The notes: generated by a model from the letters alone, not told the origin. Counted from the stretch's first letter, positions 1 to 10,791 are shown. The stretch is DNA of 64,000 nt from Psychrobacter piscatorii (GCF_904846415.1 NZ_CAJHAR010000008.1:62001-126000), one strand, 5' to 3'. A program made the numbers and translations.

Positions 1-608
<608 letters not shown>

Positions 609-646
609 CTAACAAACATTTTTCTATTATTAAAACGCTACACAAC

Positions 647-675
647 AAAAAACTCACCCCGAAGGATGAGTTTTT
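647..675 (-). terminator. Rho-independent terminator of the porin gene
   Basis: The inverted repeat AAAAACTCA (648-656) / TGAGTTTTT (667-675) has a CCCCGAAGGA loop. It lies about 25 bases beyond the porin stop codon, and on the minus strand the stem ends in a run of U. Confidence 0.75.
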
Positions 676-698
676 ATAAACAGATTCTAATGGTTAGA

Positions 699-1766
699 CT
701 AGAATAAGTATTCTAGACCAGTACCAAGTACGAATACTTCAGCATCGCCAGGTGCACCAAAAGTTGTTACATCACCATCTACATTCACAGACTGAATATT
801 GTCAGCTTTGTTCATACCAGCATAAGCATGAGCAATGATGTTGTCTTTAAAGAAGTACTGACCACCAACAACGATCTGGTCTGAATTTGCATCATCTACG
901 CCATTCAGGTTATCAGTTTTGTTGTACTGAGTATAAATAGTTGCTGGACGAGCAAAGTTAGTTAGACCCATTGAAGCACTAACAACCAAACCTTTTTCTT
1001 TCTCAGTATCACCATCATAGTCATAATCAGCTACTTGATATAGAGCACCAAGTGTTACAGGTGCTGCGATGTACTTACCTAAATCGACACTAGCAGTACC
1101 ACGGATGATATCACCGTCGATGTTTTGGTCTTTGTCATAAGCTAGACCAGCTGTAAAGCCTGTGCCTTGATCAAACATCGCAGCAACGCCAAAGCCAGAA
1201 TTATTATTGAAGTCATCATCATCAGAGTTATACATGGCAAACATTTGTAATGGAAGACCTTCATACTTCGGTGAAGTCCAAAGAACTGAGCTATTGATAC
1301 GGCTACTATCTGCCATGTTTAGTGCTTCAACAACATCGTCTCTCATTTCGTTGTTGCCTAGGTTATCCCAGTAACCTACGTTAACCACAACGTTATTAAT
1401 TTTGTCTAAGCTAGATTGGTTTTTACCAACGCGGAGCTCACCATACTGCTTGTTGGCTAAACCAAGGTAAGTGTCACGGTTAGAAAACGTTGCATTATCA
1501 CCATCGATACTTGTGCCATACTCTAAGCGATAGATTACATCAGTATTAGCTGTCATGGCTTCAGAACCCTTGAAGCCAATACGTGAAGAGTTAGAGTTGA
1601 TCTCTACTGTATCTTCATCAAAATCAGCTGCTCCAGCAAGCCTTGAATCAAAGTCAGCATTTACATAGTCAGCACTTAAGAATGCTTTACCATAGATAGT
1701 CGGAGCTGCATTGGCGGCAGAGACAGATAGGGCAGCAACTGCTGTAGCTAAAAGTAGTTTTTTCAT
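699..1766 (-). CDS. Outer-membrane porin (Gram-negative porin family)
   Basis: A 355-residue general porin, expected to form a 16-stranded trimeric barrel that lets small hydrophilic solutes cross the outer membrane. The chosen start gives a classical signal peptide (MKKLLLATAVAALSVSAANA, cleaved before APTIYGKAF). An AGTGGAGATACCCC ribosome site precedes it; an upstream in-frame start at 1838 only adds a hydrophilic leader and would spoil the signal. Mature features are typical: IYGKAFLSADYVN at the start, SRIGFKGSEAM, a GELRVGKNQSS segment, many alternating strands rich in Tyr, Asp and Gly, and a C-terminal GLEYLF ending in Phe for BAM recognition. Substrate specificity cannot be read from the sequence. 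It is monocistronic, with its own terminator. Confidence 0.9.
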   Translation of the reverse strand: MKKLLLATAVAALSVSAANAAPTIYGKAFLSADYVNADFDSRLAGAADFDEDTVEINSNSSRIGFKGSEAMTANTDVIYRLEYGTSIDGDNATFSNRDTYLGLANKQYGELRVGKNQSSLDKINNVVVNVGYWDNLGNNEMRDDVVEALNMADSSRINSSVLWTSPKYEGLPLQMFAMYNSDDDDFNNNSGFGVAAMFDQGTGFTAGLAYDKDQNIDGDIIRGTASVDLGKYIAAPVTLGALYQVADYDYDGDTEKEKGLVVSASMGLTNFARPATIYTQYNKTDNLNGVDDANSDQIVVGGQYFFKDNIIAHAYAGMNKADNIQSVNVDGDVTTFGAPGDAEVFVLGTGLEYLF

Positions 1767-2030
1767 GGGGTATCTCCACTTTACAATTGTAGTAATGAGC
1801 AAGCTATTATTAGCTGGCGCCCATAATGGTATCGTCACAAATCCTCAAAGATATAATGTGTAACTGGCTACCGAGATTAGTCAGAAACAAGTGTGGCGAA
1901 TCTTTATTACAGCAAGATGAAAAGAACAATAATTTACACGACTGGGATTAAGAGCGTAACTGCCGTGTAACCTGTTGTCTTTATCATTCCATTGCGTAAC
2001 ATCCGTTACCAAACTCATACTTCGAGTACA

Positions 2031-2058
2031 AGCATAACAACTTTGACATAATTTGCAA
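2031..2058 (-). promoter_or_regulatory. Candidate sigma70 promoter of the porin gene
   Basis: On the minus strand TTGCAA (2058-2053) and TATGCT (2036-2031) are separated by 16 bases and lie downstream of the glcB terminator. Found by eye, so this is only a candidate. Confidence 0.35.
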
Positions 2059-2127
2059 CATATTTTTTTGATTTTTCGATACACTCAGTATCAAATGATA
2101 ATCCATCTATAAAATCCAAATAGCCAC

Positions 2128-2165
2128 AAAAAAAAGCGCTATCTACTCAAGTAGATAGCGCTTTT
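2128..2165 (-). terminator. Strong terminator of glcB
   Basis: A perfect 13-base palindrome, AGCGCTATCTACT (2135-2147) and its complement (2150-2162), is flanked by seven A on the left and four T on the right. Read on the minus strand the hairpin ends in seven U, so it terminates malate synthase transcription about 215 bases after the stop. It may also stop weak plus-strand transcription. Confidence 0.85.
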
Positions 2166-2377
2166 ATTGATTAATATCGTTACTTATAGTATTAAAGTTT
2201 TTTAATAAATACAAAACAATTGCCCAAGAAATAGTACCATCTATTGATAAATAAATAGCGCTCATGAAGAATCGACTGGCGCATTTATGACATATTTAGC
2301 GTCACAAACGAGCAAGATTAGATACTACACCTTAGGCTTCAGCATACACTAAAACACCCATTGCTAAGCCGACCTCT

Positions 2378-4576
2378 CTAAGCATTGGCTTTTAGATCAA
2401 GGCGTGCTTGATGCAACAATGGTTCAGTATAACCACTAGGTTGCGCGCGTCCCTTGAAGACCAAATCACAGGCTGCTTTAAATGCATAAGAGTTATCAAA
2501 GTTATCTGCCATTGGCTGGTAATCACTATCGCCTGCATTTTGCTCGTCAACGACTTTCGCCATACGTTTCATTGTGTCCATCACTTGCTGCTCGCTTACC
2601 ACGTCATGATGCAACCAGTTGGCAATATGCTGGCTAGAGATACGTAAGGTAGCGCGATCTTCCATTAAGCCTACATCATTGATATCAGGTACTTTGGAAC
2701 AGCCAACGCCTTGGTTTACCCAGCGTACCACATACCCTAAGATACCTTGAGCATTGTTTTCAAGCTCTTGCTGCTTCTCTTCCTCTGTCCAGTTGGTATT
2801 TTTTGCCAATGGAATGGTCAAAATGTCATCTAAGCTGGCACGCTCACGCGACTTTAGGCTGTCTTGCACATCGGCCACGCTAACTTGATGATAGTGTATG
2901 CTATGTAAGGTAGCACCCGTTGGTGATGGTACCCAAGCCGTACTGGCACCAGATTTAGGATGCGCCGCCTTAGTATCCATCATCTCTTTCATTTCGTCAG
3001 GTTTGGCCCACATGCCTTTGCCAATTTGAGCATGACCTTGCAAACCAGTCTCTAGACCGATATCGACGTTCCATTGCTCATACGCAGGTTGCCATGCCTG
3101 CGACTTCATGTCGCCTTTTGGCACAAATGGACCAGCATTCATACTGGTATGCATCTCATCACCGGTACGATCTAGGAAGCCCGTGTTAATGAAGATAACG
3201 CGTTCTTTTGCTTGGCGAATCGCTTCTTTTAGATTGACCGTCATACGGCGCTCTTCGTCCATGATACCGATTTTGAGCGTATTACGCTCTAGACCCAGCA
3301 AGTCTTCTGATGCATTGAACAGATCATTGGCCATTTTGACTTCTTCAGGGCCGTGCATTTTTGGCTTCACAATATACATAGAGCCTTGGCGTGAATTTGA
3401 TAGCTCGTTTTTGCCTTTGATATCATTGAGTGACAACAGTGGCGTAATTAAACCATCCATTAACCCTTCAAATATTTGCTCTTGACCATTGCCTAAATCA
3501 ACCAAAATTGCAGGGTTCTGCATGAGATGACCCACGTTACGAATCAACAATAACGAACGTCCCGGCAAGATTAGTTTGCCGCCATCAGGTGTATTATATT
3601 CACGATCTGGGTTTTGTTTGCGAGTACGGGTTTTGCCACCTTTTTCAAAGGTCTCTTGTAAATCGCTGTTCATCAAGCCAAGCCAATTGCGATAGACTTC
3701 CACTTTTTCTTCTGCATCTACAGCAGCGACCGAATCTTCACAATCTTGAATCGCGGTCATGGCTGACTCAAGTAGCACGTCTTTGATATTTGCTGGGTCA
3801 TCTTTGCCAACTGGATGATTACTATCAATCTGAATCTCAGCATGCAAGCCATTATTTTTGAGCAGTACACCAGTAGGCTGTTCGGCGTCACCGACGAAAC
3901 CGACAAATTTGCTAGTATCTTTTAACTCTGTGCTGCTATCACCTTGTGCGACTTCAAGCTTGCCATCGACCACTTTAAAACCAGTCACATCATTGTATGA
4001 ACCGGATGCGAGCGTGAAATGCTCATCTAGGAACGCTTTGGCATAGGCCACAACCGCAGCGCCGCGCTTAGGATTATAACTGCCTGTCGCTTCTTGACCG
4101 TTATCATTACTGATTACATCAGTACCATATAAAGCATCATATAGGCTGCCCCAACGTGCATTGGTCGCATTTAATGCATAACGAGCGTTACGTACTGGTA
4201 CGACCAGCTGTGGCCCTGCGATATGAGCAATTTCGTCATCAACATTTTCTGTACTGACCGTAAAGTCATCACCCTCTGGCAGCAGGTAACCAATATCTTG
4301 CAAGAACGCCTTATAGGCTGGATAATCGATTTCGCCATCTTTTGCAGGGTTATCCAAATGCCACTGATCAATCTGTGCTTGGATCTTGTCTCGAGTTTCT
4401 AGCAATGCTTTATTACGTGGCGTAAATTCCTTGATAACCTTCTCAAAACCTGACCAATAACTGTCTGAATCAACACCAACTTTTGGTAGTACTTCGTTTT
4501 CAATAAAGTCATACAACTGTTGGTCGATGGCAAGGATGCCTTTTTGAATGCGATTGGCGTTAGAAGACTGGCCCAT
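2378..4576 (-). CDS. glcB: Malate synthase G
   Basis: A 732-residue cytosolic enzyme that condenses glyoxylate with acetyl-CoA to give malate, the second step of the glyoxylate shunt. The length is right for isoform G (about 720) and well above isoform A (about 530). Family motifs: [14 protein letters not shown] around the catalytic arginine loop, [43 protein letters not shown], and [20 protein letters not shown] with the presumed catalytic base Asp near residue 640, followed by [17 protein letters not shown]. No isocitrate lyase gene is in the window. The ATG at 4576 follows a GATAAGGATAAC ribosome site. It sits alone between its terminator and a long upstream spacer. Confidence 0.97.
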   Translation of the reverse strand: MGQSSNANRIQKGILAIDQQLYDFIENEVLPKVGVDSDSYWSGFEKVIKEFTPRNKALLETRDKIQAQIDQWHLDNPAKDGEIDYPAYKAFLQDIGYLLPEGDDFTVSTENVDDEIAHIAGPQLVVPVRNARYALNATNARWGSLYDALYGTDVISNDNGQEATGSYNPKRGAAVVAYAKAFLDEHFTLASGSYNDVTGFKVVDGKLEVAQGDSSTELKDTSKFVGFVGDAEQPTGVLLKNNGLHAEIQIDSNHPVGKDDPANIKDVLLESAMTAIQDCEDSVAAVDAEEKVEVYRNWLGLMNSDLQETFEKGGKTRTRKQNPDREYNTPDGGKLILPGRSLLLIRNVGHLMQNPAILVDLGNGQEQIFEGLMDGLITPLLSLNDIKGKNELSNSRQGSMYIVKPKMHGPEEVKMANDLFNASEDLLGLERNTLKIGIMDEERRMTVNLKEAIRQAKERVIFINTGFLDRTGDEMHTSMNAGPFVPKGDMKSQAWQPAYEQWNVDIGLETGLQGHAQIGKGMWAKPDEMKEMMDTKAAHPKSGASTAWVPSPTGATLHSIHYHQVSVADVQDSLKSRERASLDDILTIPLAKNTNWTEEEKQQELENNAQGILGYVVRWVNQGVGCSKVPDINDVGLMEDRATLRISSQHIANWLHHDVVSEQQVMDTMKRMAKVVDEQNAGDSDYQPMADNFDNSYAFKAACDLVFKGRAQPSGYTEPLLHQARLDLKANA

Positions 4577-5161
4577 GTTGTTATCCTTATCTATTGGTGA
4601 GTATTGGTAATACTAAATTGCTACAGCGACTATTTAAGACTCGTTATTTTTATAAACAATTATTCATAAAATAAAAGATATCATTGCTACATATGGTATT
4701 TGATGCTGATACATAATTATTTGTTAAAGAGGTTTTCATCAGTCCTAAAATAGACTGTATAAATCTTCTGTTTTAATACGCGAATTGTCATTGGTATAAT
4801 ACTTGCCATTATCTACTAAGTGCTATTGATAGCAAGGCACTGTGGCTAAAGAGTAAAATCTCATCCTACTATCAAATAATAAAATAAACAAGCAAACGCC
4901 ATTTAGTAAATAAATACTCGGATTGTATAATAATGATATCGTATAAGATATAAGCCTCACAGACCATGAATACTATTTAGAAATTAATGAATGCTCAGTT
5001 GAGACTAAACTGTAAGTAATCATTACCATCTATAGTTATACTTAAATACTGTCCATTATTCAGGCAACTTACTTAGCCGTATTAACTGTAATCCATTATT
5101 TTGAAAGCACCTATAAATTAGCTGCTTTAAACTCTCATTTATAAAAAAGCCCTTTTAGATT
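4577..5161. other. AT-rich divergent intergenic region between glcB and miaE
   Basis: About 585 bases, very AT-rich, between two divergent genes, so both promoters must lie here. TATAAT-like hexamers occur at 4795-4800 and near 4926 on the plus strand, but neither has a convincing -35 box. I see no coding frame, RNA gene or long repeat. Confidence 0.5.
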
Positions 5162-5950
5162 ATGACTATAAACCAGCCCGACCTCTCGTCCTTACAACCA
5201 TCAGCGCATGGTACTGATCACTACGATATTCATAAGGATAATCTCGCAAAAGAAGCGACCCTTTCACTAGTAAATGTCGTTAACGAAAGCAGTATGGACG
5301 TAGAGGAAGATAGCGTCGATATTACGCATCTACGTACTCCTATAAAGGTAGACCTATCCCCTGTTTATAATTTTTTGGGTGCGCGCACGACGCAAGCTTG
5401 GATAGATGCCGCTATCGAGAACTTACCACTTATCATTCAGGATCATGCCAATTGCGAAAAGAAAGCCGCAGGCACCGCGATGAATTTGATATTTCGTTAT
5501 GAGTTCTCTTATGACTTGCAGCGTAAACTTGCACAGCTGATACGAGAAGAGATGCTGCACTACGAGCAAGTACTGGGTATCATGAATGAGCGCGGTCAAG
5601 AGTGGAAATATCTAAGTGCAGGTCGCTATGCCAAGGGCATGCTGAAACATAAGCGCACTTATGAGCCAGCAGCGATGGTAGATGTATTGATAATCGGTGC
5701 ATTTATCGAGGCGCGCTCTTGTGAGCGTTTTGCAGCGTTGGCTGAAGTCATTGATGATGAGCGTTTAGCAAAATACTATCGCTATCTGCTAAAGTCAGAG
5801 AGCCGTCATTTTGAGGATTACCTTGCGCTTGCCCAGTCATTATCAGATGACAATATCGATGAGCGCGTTGCGTTTTTTAAAGAAGTAGAAGCTGAATTAA
5901 TAGATAGTCCAGACGCTGAGCTACGCTTTCATAGTGGCACGCCTGCCTGA
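5162..5950 (+). CDS. miaE: tRNA 2-methylthio-N6-isopentenyladenosine-37 hydroxylase
   Basis: A 262-residue oxygen-dependent di-iron enzyme that hydroxylates ms2i6A37 to ms2io6A37 in tRNAs reading UNN codons. The ferritin-like helical bundle starts near residue 60 (LSPVYNFLGARTTQAWI). Metal ligands are visible in three blocks: an early Glu (HANCEKKAAG), EEMLHYEQV with the Glu and His pair, and EARSCERF followed by ESRHFEDYLALA. The first 50 residues are hydrophilic and longer than in the Salmonella enzyme. The start ATG has only a weak ribosome site, and an internal Met near residue 45 is possible. It is a single gene with a strong hairpin behind it. Confidence 0.93.
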   Translation: MTINQPDLSSLQPSAHGTDHYDIHKDNLAKEATLSLVNVVNESSMDVEEDSVDITHLRTPIKVDLSPVYNFLGARTTQAWIDAAIENLPLIIQDHANCEKKAAGTAMNLIFRYEFSYDLQRKLAQLIREEMLHYEQVLGIMNERGQEWKYLSAGRYAKGMLKHKRTYEPAAMVDVLIIGAFIEARSCERFAALAEVIDDERLAKYYRYLLKSESRHFEDYLALAQSLSDDNIDERVAFFKEVEAELIDSPDAELRFHSGTPA

Positions 5951-6019
5951 GATCCACTTATGACTGATATACGTTTATAACTGATATACGCTTATAATTT
6001 ATAGGTTATTAGAACGATA

Positions 6020-6071
6020 AAAGGCACTGCAATTGTCTGAGTCGTATGCTCTGACCGATTGCAGTGCCTTT
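6020..6071. terminator. Bidirectional terminator between miaE and the small acidic gene cluster
   Basis: AAAGGCACTGCAAT (6020-6033) pairs with ATTGCAGTGCCTTT (6058-6071), a perfect 14-base stem with a partly paired 24-base loop. It lies between two convergent genes and carries T or A runs on both sides. Confidence 0.85.
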
Positions 6072-6144
6072 ATATTGATACTTAGAAAAAAATACTAAGA
6101 ATACCAGTACTCAGATGTTAATAAGCATCTCTGTGTTTATTGTT

Positions 6145-6339
6145 TTACTTATTACCTTCCATCAATGAGCTGTCGTACTGCTTATCACTTTTAGCCACAT
6201 TATGTGGATCGTGATCTCCAGCTGCTTTGTCTGCTGCCGCTGGATTTACTTTTTGTAGAGCGTCATCTGGTACGATGCCATTATTATCATCTGCATCTTT
6301 TAGACGATACTCGTCAGTGACTGGCTTGTCGTTTGGCAT
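6145..6339 (-). CDS. Small acidic disordered protein 1
   Basis: Sixty-four residues with no hydrophobic core, signal peptide or membrane segment. It is rich in Asp, Lys, Asn, Ala and Pro (for example DADDNNGIVPDDALQ and HDPHNVAKSDKQYD), so it is predicted to be disordered. The start has a GGGAG ribosome site ten bases upstream. It is the last of four similar short genes on the minus strand and shares the hairpin at 6020-6071 as terminator. I do not recognise a family. The composition resembles hydrophilin-like stress proteins, but that is inference from composition only. Confidence 0.7.
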   Translation of the reverse strand: MPNDKPVTDEYRLKDADDNNGIVPDDALQKVNPAAADKAAGDHDPHNVAKSDKQYDSSLMEGNK

Positions 6340-6473
6340 ATTTGTCTTACTCCCTATTATTATAACTATCCATCCAATATTGTAAGCACCTCTAACTGTT
6401 ATCTAAATAATATAGATATCAGTCAATAATTACGCAAATATCATAGCTCTTTGCTCAGCTTTCTATTGTCGGT

Positions 6474-6833
6474 CTAGTCTTTGTCATCAGGATTTAAGGT
6501 GCGAGTCTGAGCATTATCAACATTAGCATAGCGATTCATGTTGTTAATTTTCTGGCTATCAGGCCCTTCGCTTGCAACGGTACTTTCATTGATATTATCA
6601 TCAAAACCATTACCCGGTTGATCACGGCGATCTGGCTGGCGAGCTGGGTTGTCATTTTTATTGACATGCTCAGATGCAACTACCCCTTCTTCAAAAGTAT
6701 CCGTACCTTTGTTTTCAGTAATGTTTTCTTCCAACTCATCATGGTTCTTAACCGTCTGAGAGCCATCAACTGTCTCGTGAGTATCAGTTTCTGTTATTCT
6801 ATTTTCATTTAAAGCAGGGTCTCTGGTTTCCAT
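6474..6833 (-). CDS. Small acidic disordered protein 2
   Basis: A 119-residue, extremely hydrophilic protein dominated by Asn, Asp, Glu and Thr, with no predicted fold, signal or membrane segment. I chose the ATG at 6833 (METRDPALNENR) because AAGGA lies exactly seven bases upstream. An in-frame ATG at 6869 adds twelve residues but lacks such a site. The protein includes EEGVVASEHVNKNDNPARQ and later ESTVASEGPDSQ, a weak internal repeat around VASE. It is second from the end in the four-gene cluster. Function unknown. Confidence 0.7.
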   Translation of the reverse strand: METRDPALNENRITETDTHETVDGSQTVKNHDELEENITENKGTDTFEEGVVASEHVNKNDNPARQPDRRDQPGNGFDDNINESTVASEGPDSQKINNMNRYANVDNAQTRTLNPDDKD

Positions 6834-6914
6834 TATCTTGTCCTTATCGTTGTTATAATTATTGCTCATATCATCAAAAAGTTAGCATAGCGCTGCTATT
6901 AGCGATATCGACGG

Positions 6915-7163
6915 TTAATTGTCTTCTTGACTTAGATCATAAGCATTTAGATCTGAGACATTTTTACCGCCGGCAGGTAAATTCTCTTCTTTGCGCGGAT
7001 CAGCATATATCTCATCAGTTTCTTGTGAGTCTTGTTCAGGACCATCTATCTGCGGCTCGTGCTTGCGCCCCTCATAGCTACCCTCAGGATTTTCTGGTGC
7101 AACTGCTGCTGGATCATCCACAATTACTTTTTCTTCAGTGGCTGCCTTTTCTGGAATACTCAT
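6915..7163 (-). CDS. Small acidic disordered protein 3
   Basis: Eighty-two residues, strongly acidic and Pro-rich (VAPENPEGSYEGRKHEPQ, DEIYADPRKEENLPAGG), with no hydrophobic stretch long enough for a core. A GGGAG ribosome site precedes the ATG. YADPRKEENLPAGGKNVSDL is the least repetitive part and could be a short binding motif. Composition, size and orientation match its three neighbours, which suggests common origin or shared expression. I recognise no family. Confidence 0.7.
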   Translation of the reverse strand: MSIPEKAATEEKVIVDDPAAVAPENPEGSYEGRKHEPQIDGPEQDSQETDEIYADPRKEENLPAGGKNVSDLNAYDLSQEDN

Positions 7164-7245
7164 AGCGTCTCCCTTGCATTTTTATTTGTTATTGCTGCCT
7201 GACTGGATATTCGAACTTAGCTTTCTAAAACTGCTAGGTCAGCTA

Positions 7246-7416
7246 TTACTTGTCCGTGCGTAATTCGTCGTCAATGAAAGGGGTACGCTCTTCTGGATTA
7301 AGGGACTCAGGAGCGTCGGCTGTCTTTTTGTCTTCTAAATTCTTTTCGATTTCCTGACCATCTGCTTGCTCAGCCGCTTTTTTGATATCTGAAGTGTCGT
7401 TGTCAGTAGTACTCAT
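7246..7416 (-). CDS. Small acidic disordered protein 4 (56 residues)
   Basis: A short frame read from the minus strand: ATG at 7416, stop TAA at 7246-7248. The product starts MSTTDNDTSDIKKAAEQADG and ends SLNPEERTPFIDDELRTDK. It is acidic and lysine-rich with no hydrophobic segment, like the three genes downstream. AAGGA lies seven to eight bases upstream of the ATG. It is the first gene of the cluster, so a promoter is expected in 7417-7747. At this length a chance open frame must be considered; the ribosome site, the location and the shared composition argue that it is real. Confidence 0.65.
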   Translation of the reverse strand: MSTTDNDTSDIKKAAEQADGQEIEKNLEDKKTADAPESLNPEERTPFIDDELRTDK

Positions 7417-7747
7417 AATGCATTCCTTGTTTTTATTGTTTATTTATTTTAAAGGTTCTGTAGCGCTGTATGAATATGTGCTCAAGCGTTTTTAGATAAA
7501 GAGTTATCAAGCTTTTGATACAACATATTAAAATGCACCAGAATTGGTATCAATTATAGGTAAGATATTGTGAGCTGCACCAGTGTGCTGCCGTATCAAT
7601 ATGTGAATAAATGTGAGGTTGCAAGACAGTTTGTAACTTTTATAACGCATTAACTAAAAAACCAAGCGCTGGCATGTACCAATACTTGATTAAATAGTGT
7701 TTGACTAAATAGTGCTTGGTCAAATGATGAAGATGGCCCTCAATCAG
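7417..7747. other. Intergenic region between ppk and the small acidic genes
   Basis: About 330 bases. It should carry the promoter of the four small genes on its left side; I cannot name a clear -35/-10 pair. Its right side holds a three-unit tandem repeat just after the ppk stop (listed separately). No coding frame or RNA gene is visible. Confidence 0.5.
7686..7730. repeat. 15-base tandem repeat, three diverged units
   Basis: TTGATTAAATAGTGT (7686-7700), TTGACTAAATAGTGC (7701-7715) and a more diverged TTGGTCAAATGATGA (7716-7730) lie head to tail, 17 bases from the ppk stop codon. The first two units differ at two positions. Confidence 0.7.
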
Positions 7748-9991
7748 TTAGCTGGACTCGTCGACACCATTGATCACTTTTAGTAGGTGTTCTTGAGCAA
7801 CGTGTGGCACCTCCCCTGCTGCTGGCTGAAGCTGCTGCCAAACGCCTGTGCCATCCAGTGTCCACGCTTGCGTGTTGTCTTGTAGATAGTTTAGTAGCCC
7901 ATCCTGATAAATTTGCTTAAACAGCTTTTTGTTTTCAATCGGGAACGCAACTTCGACGCGATGGAACAGGTTACGATCCATCCAGTCTGCGCTGCCGCAA
8001 TATAAACGCTCATCCCCATTATTATAGAAATAATAAATACGGGTATGCTCCAAAAATCGGCCAATAATAGAGCGTACAGTGATGTTTTCAGATAGTCCTT
8101 TTACTTGCGGACGCAAGCAACACATAGAGCGAAGGATCAGCTCAATTTTGACGCCTGCCTGCGACGCATCATACAATTTGTCAATCAGGCGACGCTCAGT
8201 GAGCGCATTGGCTTTGACGATAATATGAGCGCGCTTGCCTGCTTTAGCATGAGCAATCTCATCATCGATAAAGCTCATTAGTTTTTCGTGCAAGGTAAAT
8301 GGTGCATGTAACAGTTTTTTGAGATTGGCAGGTTTGCCCATACCAGTGAGCTCTTGAAATATCTTATGCACATCTTCTGAGATATCAGGATCGGCACTGA
8401 ATAAGCCATAATCTGTATAGACCTTGGCATTGGCCGCATGATAGTTGCCTGTGCCTAGGTGGATATAGCGGCGGATTCGATCTTCTTCACGGCGCACGAT
8501 GAGCATGAGCTTGGCATGGGTCTTGTAGCCGACGATGCCATAAACCACAACCGCACCTGCTTCTTGTAAATAGTTGGCGACAGCAATATTGGAAGCTTCG
8601 TCAAAACGCGCACGCAACTCAATGACGGCCGTGACTTCTTTGCCGTTACGGGCGGCAGCGGCTAGCGCCTTAACGATCTCTGAGTTGGTACCTGAGCGGT
8701 ATAATGTCTGCTTGATCGCCAACACTTTGGGATCGCTAGCTGCCTGCCAAAGCAGATTAATAATGGGTGAAAATGCATGAAACGGATGATGCACGAGCAC
8801 ATCGCTTTTGCGCATAGCGGCAAACATACTGGATGATTTATCTGATTTATCCATCTCTCGGCGAAAGGCTTTTGGCACGGCATGAGTAAATGGCTGATAA
8901 CGCAGTCCCGGGATATTAAAATCAAACAATAAGCGCGTCAGATTGACGGGGCCATTGACGCGGTACAGCTGATTGTCATGCAACTCAAACTCGTTGAGCA
9001 AATACTCACTGATGTGCGCTGGGCAGTCAGTTGTCACCTCAAGACGGACTTTGTCACCGAAGCGGCGGTTTTCAAGCTCGCCCTCGAGTGCCTTGGCGAT
9101 ATCTTCTACATCATCCGCCAGATCCAAATCTGCATTACGTGTCAGTCTGAACTGATGACAACCCGTCACACTCATACCAGGGAATAACTCACCGATATGC
9201 TCATGAATGATGGCTGATAGCATCACATGATGCTCTTTACCACCCGTTAGCTCATCTGGCAGACGAATCACACGCGGCAGACTGCGCGGCGCTGGAACAA
9301 TCGCCAAATTAATGTCGCGGCCAAAAGCATCTTTGCCTTCTAAAGTGGCAATAAAGTTTAAGCTTTTATTCACCAAACGCGGGAATGGATGCGCAGGATC
9401 AATGCTAATCGGTGTCAATACTGGTACAACTTGCTCGGTAAAATAACGCTTCATCCATGCAGACTGCTCGGCATTGAGCTCATCACGTTTTAGGTAGCGG
9501 ATATCCTCGAGCGCAAGAGCGGGCAAAATATCTTCATTCAGAATACGATATTGCTCATTGATAGCGTCGTGAGTGATCGCAGAGATCTCGTTTAACACCT
9601 CGCTTGGGCGCATACCGTGAGCACTGGTCGATACGTCACCGATGTTGAGTTTTTGCATGATGCCAGCGACACGTATCTCAAAGAATTCATCGAGATTCGA
9701 TGAAAAAATAATGAGAAAAAACAAGCGCTCAAGCAGTGGGTGACGAGGACTGGCTGCCTGCGCCAATACACGCAGATGAAACTGTAATAAAGACAAATCT
9801 CGATTGATATAACTGCTGGGTGAATAGCTGCCGTCTTCTGAGCGTTGCCAGTCGATGTCGGTCAGATCATTATAGTTACTGCTTACGCTCATATTTTTAT
9901 TAACGTTTTCGTTGCCATCTTCACTCACACTATTAACGTCGATCATCTCGTTCATATCACCGCTGTTCTGATTATTATTTATCTCTACCAC
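7748..9991 (-). CDS. ppk: Polyphosphate kinase 1
   Basis: A 747-residue Ppk1 that reversibly polymerises the ATP gamma-phosphate into polyphosphate, used in stress, motility and phosphate storage. Domains in order: an unusual 60-residue Asn/Asp-rich tail, the N domain ([35 protein letters not shown] block), the head domain, then two catalytic phospholipase-D-like domains. Catalytic blocks include [43 protein letters not shown] with the presumed autophosphorylated His, and [11 protein letters not shown]. The start is GTG, decided by an AAGGAG site seven bases upstream. The low-complexity N-terminal tail is longer than in E. coli Ppk. Confidence 0.96.
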   Translation of the reverse strand: MVEINNNQNSGDMNEMIDVNSVSEDGNENVNKNMSVSSNYNDLTDIDWQRSEDGSYSPSSYINRDLSLLQFHLRVLAQAASPRHPLLERLFFLIIFSSNLDEFFEIRVAGIMQKLNIGDVSTSAHGMRPSEVLNEISAITHDAINEQYRILNEDILPALALEDIRYLKRDELNAEQSAWMKRYFTEQVVPVLTPISIDPAHPFPRLVNKSLNFIATLEGKDAFGRDINLAIVPAPRSLPRVIRLPDELTGGKEHHVMLSAIIHEHIGELFPGMSVTGCHQFRLTRNADLDLADDVEDIAKALEGELENRRFGDKVRLEVTTDCPAHISEYLLNEFELHDNQLYRVNGPVNLTRLLFDFNIPGLRYQPFTHAVPKAFRREMDKSDKSSSMFAAMRKSDVLVHHPFHAFSPIINLLWQAASDPKVLAIKQTLYRSGTNSEIVKALAAAARNGKEVTAVIELRARFDEASNIAVANYLQEAGAVVVYGIVGYKTHAKLMLIVRREEDRIRRYIHLGTGNYHAANAKVYTDYGLFSADPDISEDVHKIFQELTGMGKPANLKKLLHAPFTLHEKLMSFIDDEIAHAKAGKRAHIIVKANALTERRLIDKLYDASQAGVKIELILRSMCCLRPQVKGLSENITVRSIIGRFLEHTRIYYFYNNGDERLYCGSADWMDRNLFHRVEVAFPIENKKLFKQIYQDGLLNYLQDNTQAWTLDGTGVWQQLQPAAGEVPHVAQEHLLKVINGVDESS

Positions 9992-10104
9992 GTTACTACT
10001 CCTTTTGCGTTATCGATACGCCGTCGTCTTTATACTATCGTCTTAAAGGTTATTAACTATTATTCTTTCCCGTTATTCTTGTTGTTAAGGCTTCTTTTAA
10101 AAGA

Positions 10105-10791
10105 TTAAGACGCTTGCGGTAATACCGCATTTTTCATACGTTTTTTGATAATACGTTGCTTGTTGCGCAAGCCTCTGTCACCTTGATTGTCTTCGTAATA
10201 CTTCGGATTGGTAAGCATCCCAATGAGGAGCGCTGATTCGTCTCGGTTCAGATTGGCCGCAGATTTATCAAAATAATGATGCGCGGCGGCATCGATACCA
10301 TAGATACCATTACCAAACTCTGCCACATTAAGATAAGCGGTCAAGATACGCTGCTTGTCCCACAGCGTTTCTATCATGACAGTAATGACAGCCTCTTCTG
10401 CCTTACGCACATAAGAGCGATGCGAAGTCAAAAATAGGTTTTTTGCTAGCTGCTGCGTAATGGTTGAGCCACCAGCGGACATTTTGCCCGTTTCTTCATT
10501 TTTCTTTTGTGCCGCTTTGATACCTTTAATATCAAAGCCATTATGCTGGCTAAACGTGGAATCTTCACTCACGATCGCTGCTTGTTTGACAGACTTGGCG
10601 ATGGCATCGTACTCAGCCCATGTCTGCGTGACTGTGCCACCCGTTAGGCGATGCGTCAACATAAACATGCTGTTGTTAATCGGCTGCGTTTTCCAGATTA
10701 GTAGTAGTCCGGTGACCAAAATATGGAATGCGACAACCAATAACATAATAGCCAATAACAGACGTTTGATGAACTTGCCAAAACTTGTCAT
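10105..10791 (-). CDS. mtgA: Monofunctional peptidoglycan glycosyltransferase
   Basis: A 228-residue GT51 enzyme that polymerises lipid II glycan strands on the periplasmic face of the inner membrane. One N-terminal membrane helix (FIKRLLLAIMLLVVAFHILV) anchors it. The catalytic Glu is in VSEDSTFSQHNGFD. AGGSTITQQLAKNLFL, KAEEAVITVMIETLWDKQRI and YLNVAEFGNGIYGIDAAA are the next family motifs. There is no transpeptidase domain. The frame stays open to an ATG at 10887. I chose 10791 because the protein then starts just before the anchor, as in other MtgA proteins; neither start has a strong ribosome site. Confidence 0.92.
   Translation of the reverse strand: MTSFGKFIKRLLLAIMLLVVAFHILVTGLLLIWKTQPINNSMFMLTHRLTGGTVTQTWAEYDAIAKSVKQAAIVSEDSTFSQHNGFDIKGIKAAQKKNEETGKMSAGGSTITQQLAKNLFLTSHRSYVRKAEEAVITVMIETLWDKQRILTAYLNVAEFGNGIYGIDAAAHHYFDKSAANLNRDESALLIGMLTNPKYYEDNQGDRGLRNKQRIIKKRMKNAVLPQAS

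Larger units (their letters stand above)
1767..2377. other. Intergenic region upstream of the porin
   Basis: About 610 bases without a supported gene. It holds the glcB terminator (2128-2165) and, on the minus strand, a promoter-like pair for the porin (listed separately). A 67-codon open frame at 1881-2084 has no ribosome site and a Cys- and Arg-rich composition unlike a real product. The long untranslated leader this implies, about 250 bases, is common for porins under post-transcriptional control, but I see no specific small-RNA site. Confidence 0.5.

Noticed and set aside
1881-2084. 67-codon minus-strand frame upstream of the porin
   Set aside because: Cys- and Arg-rich, no Shine-Dalgarno site, and it lies over the probable porin promoter.
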